In this document: positions 37,324 to 45,526 of the stretch, piece after piece | How positions within the stretch are numbered: position 1 is the first letter of the stretch | How the letters are laid out: the number at the start of each line of letters is the position of its first letter | NCBI GenBank assembly: GCA_040755415.1 | Contig: JBFMAZ010000022.1 | Coordinates: 1-64,000 of the forward strand | DNA from: QYQD01 sp040755415 | GTDB taxonomy: Bacteria > Desulfobacterota > QYQD01 | Direction of reading: 5' to 3' | DNA: 64,000 nucleotides | The notes under the pieces: generated by a model | Database searches by the model: none | What the model was told of the DNA's origin: nothing | Seen by the model: the letters and a program-made list of their open reading frames with translations, nothing else | Position numbers and translations under genes: made by a program

Positions 37324-38671
37324 GCAAGGCAAGATACTGGTCGTAGATGATGAGGAAATTACGCTGGATAACCTGGAACACGTCCTCAAAAAAGAAGGCT
37401 ATGAGGTTGTAGCCGCATCAACCGGCGTACAGGCCCTTAAGCACCTGGAATCCTCCGAATTCGATCTGGTGCTGACCGATCTCAAGATGAAAAAGGTAGA
37501 TGGCATGGAGATCCTGAATAAGGTCAAAAATCGCCATCCGGACACCGAGGTAATCATGATAACCGGTTATGCCACGGTCTCTTCCGCCATCGAGGCCATG
37601 AAGAAGGGGGCCTTTCACTATGTCGCCAAGCCCTTTAAACTGGACGAGATACGTGTTGTTGTAAGGCAGGCCACGGAAAAGAAAAGGCTTCGGGACGAAA
37701 ACCGCGAGCTTAAACGCCAATTGGCCCTCCAGGGTCATGCCCCTCTGATCATCGGTAAGAGCAAGGGTATCCTGGAGATAAAACGCCTTGTTCAGCAGGT
37801 AGCCCCGTCCGACTGTAACGTCCTTATTACGGGAGAAAGCGGGACCGGGAAAGAACTGGTGGCCCAGTCTATTCATTATTACAGTGGAAGGGCCGAAAAT
37901 AGATTCATGGCCGTCAACTGCGGGGCCTTTACCGAGGAACTCCTGGCCAATGAACTCTTCGGCCATGAAAAAGAGGCCTTTACCGGCGCTGCCTCCACCA
38001 AGATAGGCCTCCTGGAGACTGCCGACGGAGGGACTGTTTTTCTGGATGAAGTGGGAGATATGCCCCTGCCCATGCAGGTCAAGCTGATGCGTGTCATCCA
38101 GGAAAAAGAAGTCATACGCCTCGGAGGTACAAATCCCATCTCTATAGACGTGAGGTTTATTGCGGCCACGAACAAGGACCTCAAAAAAGCAATCGCGGAA
38201 GGGACCTTTCGCCAGGATCTTTACTACCGCCTTAACGTCGTGGTCATTCACATGCCTACCCTGATGGAAAGAAAAGAAGACATCCCCCTTTTGGCATATA
38301 ATTTCCTCAACAAGTACGCGCAAAACGGCAAGAAGCCCGCAAAAGAAATCTCTCTTGATGCCTTGGAACTCCTGATGAGTTATGATTACCCGGGAAACGT
38401 CAGGGAGCTTGAAAATATTATGGAACGGGCCGTAGCCCTGACCAATCAGGAGACGATCGAGGTTAGACATCTGCCTTTTGACCTCCAGCAACTGGAGATT
38501 CATACCTTCAGAAGACGGGAGTCCCAGCTCATGAGCCTGGAGGAAAGGGAAAAAGAATACATTAAGTGGGTCTTGCAACAGATGGACGGGAATAAAAGCA
38601 GGACGGCCGAAGTGCTGGGTATCGACCGGGTATCCCTCTGGCGTAAGTTTAAAAAATACGGACTGGAATGA
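37316..38671 (+). CDS. NtrC-family sigma54 response regulator
   Basis: 451 residues: receiver with D55 (VLTDLKMKK), Walker A GESGTGKE (173-180), Walker B GGTVFLDE, and a Fis-type helix-turn-helix (GNKSRTAEVLGIDRVSLWRK). The sigma54-contact loop reads EAFTGA (220-225) in place of GAFTGA. GTG 37316 overlaps the kinase gene by eight bases. The receiver is strikingly close in sequence to that inside the next gene (both have FDLxLxDLKM, MxTGYAT and KKGAFHYxAKPFKL). Confidence 0.94.
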   Translation: MSEQGKILVVDDEEITLDNLEHVLKKEGYEVVAASTGVQALKHLESSEFDLVLTDLKMKKVDGMEILNKVKNRHPDTEVIMITGYATVSSAIEAMKKGAFHYVAKPFKLDEIRVVVRQATEKKRLRDENRELKRQLALQGHAPLIIGKSKGILEIKRLVQQVAPSDCNVLITGESGTGKELVAQSIHYYSGRAENRFMAVNCGAFTEELLANELFGHEKEAFTGAASTKIGLLETADGGTVFLDEVGDMPLPMQVKLMRVIQEKEVIRLGGTNPISIDVRFIAATNKDLKKAIAEGTFRQDLYYRLNVVVIHMPTLMERKEDIPLLAYNFLNKYAQNGKKPAKEISLDALELLMSYDYPGNVRELENIMERAVALTNQETIEVRHLPFDLQQLEIHTFRRRESQLMSLEEREKEYIKWVLQQMDGNKSRTAEVLGIDRVSLWRKFKKYGLE

Positions 38672-38678
38672 ACCTATA

Positions 38679-40685
38679 ATGAACCTATTCGGTCTTAAGA
38701 AGTCGGAGCGATCCATACAGGGGATGGAACTGGAAGACCTGCGCCTGGCTATTGAACAGGCGCAAATGCCCATTACGGTGCAGACTGTGGCCCGGCATGA
38801 ATTGGAGAGGCTGTCCAGGATGGGCCAGAGCACGGCGGAATACAGTATTATCTTTAATTACCTAGATTATCTGATCTCTCTACCCTGGAACAAAGGCACC
38901 GACGATAACCTCGACCTTGCCCGTGCGGAAATGATCCTTACCCAGGAACATTACGGGCTTGATGATATTAAGGCCAGGATAATAGAATATCTTGCCGTAC
39001 GAACCCTGCGACTGGAGAAAAAATACCGGATAATCGTAGTCGATGACGAAGAGATCATCCGGGACAGCCTGCGGCACGTCCTCGAAAAAGAAGGCTATGT
39101 GGTAGTCACCGCGGCAAACGGGAAAGAGGCGCTTCATCTCATAGAATCCTCCAGGTTTGATCTCATCCTGGCCGATCTTAAAATGGACGGCCTTGACGGC
39201 CTGACACTTCTGGAAAAAGCCAGGGCCCTGAGCCCGGAAACTGCATTCATCATGATGACAGGCTATGCCACCATCGACTCCGCGGTGGAAACCCTGAAAA
39301 AGGGGGCGTTTCACTACCTGGCCAAACCCTTTAAGCTGGAAGACCTGCGGGAAACCGTCGGACAGGCATTAAAAAAGAGGATGCTGGTCCAGGAAACACG
39401 CGGGCCTATATTATGTTTTACGGGGCCTCCGGGCACCGGGAAAACCTCTCTCGGAAAGTCAATAGCCCATGCCCTGGGGCGCAGGTTCGTTCGTCTCTCT
39501 CTGGGAGGGATGAAGGATGAGGCCGAGATCAGAGGCCACCGCCGCACCTATGTAGGCGCCCTGCCCGGGCGCATTATACATGAAATCCGGCAAATAGGCT
39601 GTAATAACCCCGTGTTTATGCTGGATGAGATAGATAAGATCGGGCAGGACTTCAGGGGAGATCCCGCCTCTGCCCTCCTCGAAGTGCTTGACCCCGAACA
39701 AAACTATCATTTTACGGATTATTATCTGGATGTGCCTTTCGATCTTTCCGGGGTCATATTTATAACCACGGCCAATGTTATCGACAACATCCCGAATCCC
39801 CTGCGGGACCGGTTGGAGATATTGAAACTTTCCGGTTATACTGAGGAGGAAAAGAAGAATATTGCCGCGCGCTATCTCATCCCCCGCCAGATCGAGGAGG
39901 CCGGGCTGACCGCTTATCCCCCTGATTTTACAGACGCGGCAATTTATAAGATCATACGCGAATATACAAGGGAAGCAGGCGTCCGCAACCTGGAAAGACA
40001 GATTGGTTCCATCTGCCGGAAATTAGCCAAAGAGATCGTCACAAAGCGGGAAGATAACGTCCTGCCACAGGCTATAACCCCGGATGCTATCGAGCGGTAC
40101 CTGGGGCCCCGAAAGTTCTTCTTCGAGGTTACAGAAGCCAGGGATCGGGTGGGCGTAACGACCGGCCTAGTCTGGACGGAATCCGGGGGCGATATCATTT
40201 TTGTCGAGGCCACCAGGATGAAGGGCCGGAAGGACCTCATCATGACCGGTTCTCTCGGTGAGATCATGCAGGAGTCGGCCCGGGCCGCCCTCAGTTACAT
40301 ACGATCCCATGCCGGTATCTTTAACATCCCCGATAACTTTTTTGATTTTCAGGACATCCATGTCCATGTTCCGGCGGCGGCCATGCCCAAAGACGGACCA
40401 TCAGCCGGCATAACCATCGCCATGGCCATTATTTCCGTACTTACGGAAAGACCGGCCAGACGTGATGTGGCCATGACCGGTGAGCTGACTTTAAGCGGAA
40501 GAATTCTGCCCGTAGGGGCCGTTAAGGAAAAGATACTGGCCGCCCGCAGGGCGGGAGTAAGGATAGCGGTTTTCCCCCGGCGGAACAGGATTGATGTAGA
40601 GGCCCTGCCTTCGGATCTGACAGAGGGAATTGAAATTGTTTATGTGGATGACGTGAAAGAACTTATTGACTTGGTCTTGAAATAA
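38679..40685 (+). CDS. Lon-like protease with inserted receiver domain
   Basis: 668 residues. Residues 1-110 match the helical segment that precedes the AAA+ module of Lon (YLDYLISLPW, EHYGLDDIKARIIEYLAVRTL). At exactly the point where Lon continues to its Walker A, a receiver domain is inserted (about 116-235, phospho-acceptor D166 in LILADLKMDG). The Lon module then resumes: GPPGTGKT (249-256), VFMLDEIDKIG, and the protease domain with the Ser-Lys dyad S575 (KDGPSAG) and K618 (GAVKEK). The N-terminal substrate-binding domain of classic Lon is missing. As third gene of the HK/NtrC operon, its proteolysis is probably controlled by phosphorylation. Confidence 0.92.
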   Translation: MNLFGLKKSERSIQGMELEDLRLAIEQAQMPITVQTVARHELERLSRMGQSTAEYSIIFNYLDYLISLPWNKGTDDNLDLARAEMILTQEHYGLDDIKARIIEYLAVRTLRLEKKYRIIVVDDEEIIRDSLRHVLEKEGYVVVTAANGKEALHLIESSRFDLILADLKMDGLDGLTLLEKARALSPETAFIMMTGYATIDSAVETLKKGAFHYLAKPFKLEDLRETVGQALKKRMLVQETRGPILCFTGPPGTGKTSLGKSIAHALGRRFVRLSLGGMKDEAEIRGHRRTYVGALPGRIIHEIRQIGCNNPVFMLDEIDKIGQDFRGDPASALLEVLDPEQNYHFTDYYLDVPFDLSGVIFITTANVIDNIPNPLRDRLEILKLSGYTEEEKKNIAARYLIPRQIEEAGLTAYPPDFTDAAIYKIIREYTREAGVRNLERQIGSICRKLAKEIVTKREDNVLPQAITPDAIERYLGPRKFFFEVTEARDRVGVTTGLVWTESGGDIIFVEATRMKGRKDLIMTGSLGEIMQESARAALSYIRSHAGIFNIPDNFFDFQDIHVHVPAAAMPKDGPSAGITIAMAIISVLTERPARRDVAMTGELTLSGRILPVGAVKEKILAARRAGVRIAVFPRRNRIDVEALPSDLTEGIEIVYVDDVKELIDLVLK

Positions 40686-40690
40686 AAACT

Positions 40691-40728
40691 GATTTGCCGG
40701 GCGATTGAAACAAAGCGCCCGGCAAATC
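40691..40728 (-). terminator. Strong hairpin between convergent lon-like and usp genes
   Basis: GATTTGCCGGGCG (40691-40703) pairs perfectly with CGCCCGGCAAATC (40716-40728). On the minus strand it is followed by AGTTTTTATTT, a good terminator for the usp/tauE operon; it may also stop transcripts from the left. Confidence 0.8.
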
Positions 40729-40770
40729 GATCTTTGTTAAAGCCTTTCCTCGCAGAGGAGGGCGTCCGTC

Positions 40771-41622
40771 CTACTTTACCACCAATACCGGACACGGAGA
40801 GTGGCCGATGGTCTTCCCTGCCACACTGCCCATGAGAAGCCTTTTAAGCCCGGTTTTGCCGTGGCTCCCCATGATAATAATGTCGGAGTGGTGTTCCCGG
40901 GCCAATTTGGTTATTACTTCATAGGGCTCGCCTTCGCCCACGTATGTTTTTGCCGTGACCCCTGCGGCCTCAGCCTTTGCCCTGGCCTCCTCCGTGAAGG
41001 ACCGGGCCTTTTTAATAAGCTCCTCGGCCACATCCGGCGCCTGGGCGTAGAGTTCTTCCGTAACCGGGGCCACGGATACCACTTCCAACTCTCCGCCATA
41101 GGATTTGGCAAAATCAATGGCCTTTTCCACGGCTCTTTCGCTGAATTTTGAACCGTCGGTAGGGGCCAGGATCTTGTTCCAGCCGATGCTTTCGTCTTGC
41201 GGCACCACCAGGACGTCCCTCTGGCTGTAGCCGATTACCCGTGCGGTGACGCTACCCATGAGCATCTTCTCGAGCCGGGTAACGCCTTTCCTGCCCATCA
41301 TGATCAGGTCACAGTTCTCCGCCTCTGCCAGGTCAACTATCCTCTCGTAGGGCTCCCCCTGTTCGCAGGCCGTCCTGATAAACCTGCCGTCCGCCTCGGC
41401 CATTTCCTTTGCCTCGGCCAGGATCTTTTTATAAGGCCCGGCTATAACCTCTTCTATATTCGTCACACCGACCAGAGAGAGGTCGCCCGCATAGGACGGG
41501 GCGACAGTGACCACCGCAAGCCAGCTCTTTTCCGTATCAGCCAGTTTAAAGGCCTGCCTCAAGACGTTTCTGCCGGACTCCGAACCGTCGATAGCTACCA
41601 GTATTTTTCTGTATTTTCCCAT
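40771..41622 (-). CDS. Tandem universal stress protein (UspA) domains
   Basis: 283 residues with two Usp domains in a row (about 1-140 and 145-283). Each has the fold's start (ILVAIDGSESG; ILAPTDGSKFS) and the ATP-binding signature (MGRKGVTRLEKMLMGSVTARVI; MGSHGKTGLKRLLMGSVAGK, each quoted here only to the point of the motif). GGAGG precedes the ATG. It sits 25 bases after the TauE/SafE gene; this pairing is common in deltaproteobacteria. The role of the stress protein beside the transporter is not known. Confidence 0.93.
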   Translation of the reverse strand: MGKYRKILVAIDGSESGRNVLRQAFKLADTEKSWLAVVTVAPSYAGDLSLVGVTNIEEVIAGPYKKILAEAKEMAEADGRFIRTACEQGEPYERIVDLAEAENCDLIMMGRKGVTRLEKMLMGSVTARVIGYSQRDVLVVPQDESIGWNKILAPTDGSKFSERAVEKAIDFAKSYGGELEVVSVAPVTEELYAQAPDVAEELIKKARSFTEEARAKAEAAGVTAKTYVGEGEPYEVITKLAREHHSDIIIMGSHGKTGLKRLLMGSVAGKTIGHSPCPVLVVK

Positions 41623-41647
41623 AAAATTACCTCCGGCACCGAACCAA

Positions 41648-42727
41648 CTATTTCGGAGACCTTACAAAAACCGGGGCCGGTGTCTTTTCCAGGGCCTGGG
41701 CCTTCTTTCCCTTCCACATGGCGCCCAGAATGATGACCGCACCAGTGCATAGTGCAATAGCCATGGATATAAAACTTATTCTATTTAACACAGTCATGGT
41801 GTCCTTAGCAAGATGCATTACTCCCAAATCCGTCAAATAGACTGGTACGGCCAATCCACGGCTGACGGCAACGATAAGCATTATTGTGCCCATCACCACC
41901 TTGATCATATGCTCTTTTACATAGGTCGTGCCGATAGCCCCAAGCTGAACCCCTATCAGGGAACCGGCCAGGATTATAAGGGTAAGCCGGATATCCACCA
42001 TGCCGTTCATCGCCCACTTCACAGAGCCGCCGAATCCCATTACAAAGGCTATTACGAGTTCGCTGGCGCTGGCAATGAGACTGGAGGCGCCCATCACATA
42101 TATCATTCCGGGGACGCCGACAAACCCCCCTACGGCTATCGTGGCCGCCAGCATCCCCGTGGCAAAACCTACCGGTATCGTAAACCACAGGGAGATTCTT
42201 ACGTTTGCCCTCTTGAAATGGATCATGGGCGGAAGGTTTATACTCTGTAGCTTTCTGGCCAGGGCCGTCACCTTTTCCGCCCCGCCGGACTTTGATGTCT
42301 TCCATGCGTCATAGAACACATAGCCACCGACGATCACCAGCACGGCCACAAAAGAGAGGCTTACATAAAGGTTTGACCCCGCCTCCCCCCACGCAGCAAG
42401 GATCGCCTCCTGGATCTTGATGCCCACCTGGACCCCAATGGTGGCGGAGGCTGCCATAACCAGACCCAATTTTATGTCCACCTGGCCGTACTTGAAACGT
42501 TTATAGGCGCCGACCATGGCCTTGGGGAATTTGTGGCACATGTTGCTGGCCACCGCCACCGTGCCTGGTATGCCCAGGCTCATCATCCCCGGCGTCAGGA
42601 CAAAGGCCCCGCCCGAGCCGATAAAACCGCTTACCAGCCCGCCAATAAAGCCGACTATGAACAGAAACGCGACCTGCATCATACCCAGGTCAATAAAATT
42701 TGTCGCTTGTTGTACGATATCGTGCAT
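41648..42727 (-). CDS. TauE/SafE family sulfite/anion exporter
   Basis: 359 residues with about eight to nine membrane segments and the family's two halves: FIGGLVSGFIGSGGAFVLTP near the start and VGFATGMLAATIAVGGFVGV in the second half. The glycine-rich turns are typical. Family members export sulfite, sulfoacetate or similar organosulfur anions; the substrate cannot be told here. It lies in an operon with a small membrane protein upstream and a universal stress protein downstream. Confidence 0.9.
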   Translation of the reverse strand: MHDIVQQATNFIDLGMMQVAFLFIVGFIGGLVSGFIGSGGAFVLTPGMMSLGIPGTVAVASNMCHKFPKAMVGAYKRFKYGQVDIKLGLVMAASATIGVQVGIKIQEAILAAWGEAGSNLYVSLSFVAVLVIVGGYVFYDAWKTSKSGGAEKVTALARKLQSINLPPMIHFKRANVRISLWFTIPVGFATGMLAATIAVGGFVGVPGMIYVMGASSLIASASELVIAFVMGFGGSVKWAMNGMVDIRLTLIILAGSLIGVQLGAIGTTYVKEHMIKVVMGTIMLIVAVSRGLAVPVYLTDLGVMHLAKDTMTVLNRISFISMAIALCTGAVIILGAMWKGKKAQALEKTPAPVFVRSPK

Positions 42728-42738
42728 CTTATGCCTCC

Positions 42739-42984
42739 CTATTTTTTCTTAACGACTTCCAGACCCAGTACCGACCAGAGATAACTGGCAAAGGTACCGT
42801 GGACGAAAGAAAAGATAAAGACCGTAATAATAGGCAGGGCCGCAAACCACTTGCCCTTTGTAAACCATTCGGTAACCAGGCCCTCGTTGCTAAAAACTAT
42901 TGCGTAAAGTATGATTGAACCTATACCGAATGATATCATCTTGCCGACAGGTTTCTTTCCTGTACTGCCTTGACTATCCGCCAT
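42739..42984 (-). CDS. Small membrane protein of the TauE cluster
   Basis: 81 residues. Two membrane helices (about 17-35, ISFGIGSIILYAIVFSN, and about 50-70, LPIITVFIFSFVHGTFASYL). AAGGAG lies ahead of the ATG, and the gene ends 11 bases before tauE, so the two are probably cotranscribed and may form one complex. I know of no characterised function. Confidence 0.75.
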   Translation of the reverse strand: MADSQGSTGKKPVGKMISFGIGSIILYAIVFSNEGLVTEWFTKGKWFAALPIITVFIFSFVHGTFASYLWSVLGLEVVKKK

Positions 42985-43084
42985 TTTTCACTCCTTCTTT
43001 CAACGTTTTACTTTTGCCTTGTGATATTCCTGCCTCCCAAGGAGGCCTTTATACTCGGTAATAGAGCAAGCGTTTATGTCTGTT

Positions 43085-43693
43085 TTAGTTCTTCACCCCC
43101 TTCCTCATCCGGCTCATTCCATCATTGAACTTATCCACATGCCTTGGCGTCGTGACTACGAGGGGACAACCCCGCGTGTTGCACTCTCCCGATAGCCCTT
43201 CCTCCACGCCCGGCCGGTTATTTCCTTTCCCGTGCAATGGTTCGACAACCACCAGAGTTATGCCCTTATGTCTGTCGATATATAAGGGAATTTCTTTCTC
43301 CAGGGCGCCGCCCATCCGCAAGAAAACCCTGCTGATTATTTCCTCCATATCAAGTTCAAGGATGTGGGAATTGAGCAGGCCAAGCGCGTCATTAAGGAAT
43401 CCCCTGGTCATCTCTTTTTTGTGCTCCGATGCCTTCCACTCATGGAGCGCCGCACTGTCCGGATTGACTATGTAAAGAATTTCGAGCGCTGCTTCCATCC
43501 GGCTGCACAGATTTTTGGCGCAAATCAAGGGGTCTCTGCTCGGGCGAGGGCCTTTCATACCCAGTAATATCTTTCTGTGCTTAGGTCCTTCCGGGCCTAT
43601 AATCTCCCGGGCGATCTCGAATTCTCCGGCCTCAGCAAAGGCAACCGCCGTCATAGCGTCCTGTATTTTCCCGATCAGGTCCCAACCCCACAT
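43085..43693 (-). CDS. Unknown protein with N-terminal AEAGEFE motif
   Basis: 202 residues, no signal peptide. The N-terminal stretch AMTAVAFAEAGEFEIAREI matches that of the small gene upstream (43820-44011). The middle is helical (LCSRMEAALEILYIV, LLNSHILELDMEEIISRVFL) and the C-terminal 60 residues look like a small alpha/beta part (HKGITLVVVEPL, RGCPLVVTTPRHVDKF). I do not recognise the family. Position and strand place it with the tauE/usp cluster. Confidence 0.7.
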   Translation of the reverse strand: MWGWDLIGKIQDAMTAVAFAEAGEFEIAREIIGPEGPKHRKILLGMKGPRPSRDPLICAKNLCSRMEAALEILYIVNPDSAALHEWKASEHKKEMTRGFLNDALGLLNSHILELDMEEIISRVFLRMGGALEKEIPLYIDRHKGITLVVVEPLHGKGNNRPGVEEGLSGECNTRGCPLVVTTPRHVDKFNDGMSRMRKGVKN

Positions 43694-43819
43694 AACGATT
43701 CACTATCCTCCATACTTATTGCCGTGAAATCTGCCGGGAAGTTCAGCCGCGCATCGGCCGACTCGCTTAATCTACCGCCTGCAATTCCCGTTGCTTTCTT
43801 GCCTGGATGAAAGCCCTGT

Positions 43820-44011
43820 TTACCGTCTGGCCGATGGCCTGTCCGTCGTAACCCTTTTCTCCTCAAGGGGCCTTTGCCCCACCCGCGGTCCCGCGTATTT
43901 ATCCCGCAGGTATCTTTCCTCACCCATAATCTGCCTGGCCGTCTCAAACTCTCCGGCCTCGGCAAACGTGGCCGCCAGCATCATGTTTTCCCAAATCTTT
44001 TTAAATCCCAT
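43820..44011 (-). CDS. Small AEAGEFE protein
   Basis: 63 residues. MLAATFAEAGEFETARQIMG is nearly the same as the N-terminus of the next gene; the rest is basic. AGGAGGAAAAGGAC precedes the ATG, a strong ribosome site. First gene of the minus-strand tauE/usp cluster. Function unknown. Confidence 0.7.
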   Translation of the reverse strand: MGFKKIWENMMLAATFAEAGEFETARQIMGEERYLRDKYAGPRVGQRPLEEKRVTTDRPSARR

Positions 44012-44332
44012 GTCCTTTTCCTCCTGCTTGTTTCTATTAAAATTCCCCGTTTTGATGACCCGAATAATTCAAGTTCCGTGCCACGACGTACACATCACTT
44101 AACTAGCTGTAATTGCTTATTTTTTGTAAATGACCCGGCGCACCGCCATGTTACAAAAAGCAACATGAAATCCTGTTAAAGATATTTATAACGAAAAAAC
44201 AAATAGATAGTTGCACGATACTAATCTCAGCCATACCGTTACAACATGAAACACGCTGGAACCAGGTACGAAAATGACCAATCAAGAAGAGATAATCCGT
44301 GAAGCGGACTCTGCGGTTTTCCAAAAACAATT

Positions 44333-44455
44333 AATTGGTTTCCATCCGAAAATCCCCCTGTATCCCCCTTTTCCAAAGGGGGATTTCAATATTTTCCCCC
44401 CTTTAGCAAAGGGGGGGGGTGGGGGGATTTGGCAGTTTCCGGATGGGAACTAATT
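44333..44455. repeat. Palindromic element, mirror of the one in transketolase
   Basis: Arms AATTGGTTTCCATCCGAAAA (44333-44352) and TTTCCGGATGGGAACTAATT (44436-44455) enclose C-tract palindromes. The remainder of the 44012-44524 gap shows no gene. Confidence 0.8.
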
Positions 44456-44524
44456 GCCTGACCGGTGGCATTATGATATAAAATGACCTAAGGAGTCGTT
44501 CAGCTTATAAAATAAGGAGATTCG

Positions 44525-45331
44525 ATGATGAGGTTAATTCAGAAGAGATTGTGGTTTGGACCTATCACAAAACTTTTGTGCCTTTGTCTTTGCGTTTTGC
44601 TATGTGCCTGTACCGCTGCCCCGTTTACCGGACGTTCCCGGCTGATATTAATCGGAGAAGGAGAAGAAACGGCCCTCGGCCTTAAATCCTATCGAAAGAT
44701 AATGAGCGAGTCTAAGTTATCCCGTGATGAAAAATTGGTCAGCCAGGTAAGGAGTGTCGGACTCCGTATTGCCGGGGCCGCAGACCGGCCTGAATTCGAA
44801 TGGGAATTTAACGTCATCGAGGACGATAAGACGGCGAACGCCTTCTGTCTCCCCGGCGGCAAAGTCGCTATCTATACGGGCATACTGCCCTATACCAAAG
44901 ACGAAAACGGGCTGGCCACCGTAATAAGCCATGAGGTGGCCCATGCCATTGCCCGCCACGGGGCCGAACGTATGACCACCACCCTGATCGCCCAGATAGG
45001 ACAGGAGGCCATGAATATCGCCATAAGCGAGAAAAGCGCCGTGGCCATACAGGCTGCCAACATGGCCTACGGGGTAGGGGCGCAGATCGGGTTTATCCTG
45101 CCCTTCAGCCGCACACATGAGCTGGAGGCCGACCGCATCGGCCTCATCCTTATGGCCCGGGCCGGTTATGATCCCAGAGAGTCCATAGCCTTCTGGCAAC
45201 GCCTGTCTCGGGTTGAAAAGGACAGGATCCCGGCCTTCCTGTCCACCCACCCTGCTGATGAAACCCGTATTCGAAACATCAAGGAGCGCCTCCCTGAAGC
45301 CATGCGTTATTACGGCAAAAGACTTGACTAA
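44525..45331 (+). CDS. M48-family metalloprotease, lipoprotein
   Basis: 268 residues. A lipoprotein signal (LCLCLCVLLCACTAAP, lipobox LLCAC) places it in the envelope. The zinc site is H136EVAHAIARHGAER (HExxH) with the third ligand in HELEADRIGL. Family members (LoiP, BepA type) act in outer-membrane quality control. The length matches the small catalytic class without TPR repeats. ATAAGGAG precedes the ATG. Confidence 0.92.
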   Translation: MMRLIQKRLWFGPITKLLCLCLCVLLCACTAAPFTGRSRLILIGEGEETALGLKSYRKIMSESKLSRDEKLVSQVRSVGLRIAGAADRPEFEWEFNVIEDDKTANAFCLPGGKVAIYTGILPYTKDENGLATVISHEVAHAIARHGAERMTTTLIAQIGQEAMNIAISEKSAVAIQAANMAYGVGAQIGFILPFSRTHELEADRIGLILMARAGYDPRESIAFWQRLSRVEKDRIPAFLSTHPADETRIRNIKERLPEAMRYYGKRLD

Positions 45332-45416
45332 CGCCTGAGATTGATTATATTACCTCCCAAAAGCCTTTTCACCGCTGAGCACCTATTGTCCGTTGTTTGT
45401 AGTCCGTTGTCCGTTG

Positions 45417-45450
45417 CAACTGACTACTGACTACTGACTATTGACTACTG
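45417..45450. repeat. Short tandem TGACTAC repeat
   Basis: AACTGACTACTGACTACTG continuing with ACTATTGACTACTG: about four imperfect seven-base units between the M48 and waaA genes. Confidence 0.6.
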
Positions 45451-45526
45451 CATGTTATCTCAGCGTTCTCGGCGACCTCTGCGGTAATTTGACTTTTACA
45501 AGATCATCATTTGACTATGGGGAAAG

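Noticed and set aside
37418..38833. 471-residue minus-strand frame opposite the NtrC gene
   Set aside because: It is the mirror of a well-supported sigma54 regulator; composition is typical of an antisense shadow and no RBS is present.
43034..43062. Terminator in the tauE cluster
   Set aside because: GCCTCC-CAA-GGAGGC forms a short hairpin, but no T run follows on the strand of the genes.
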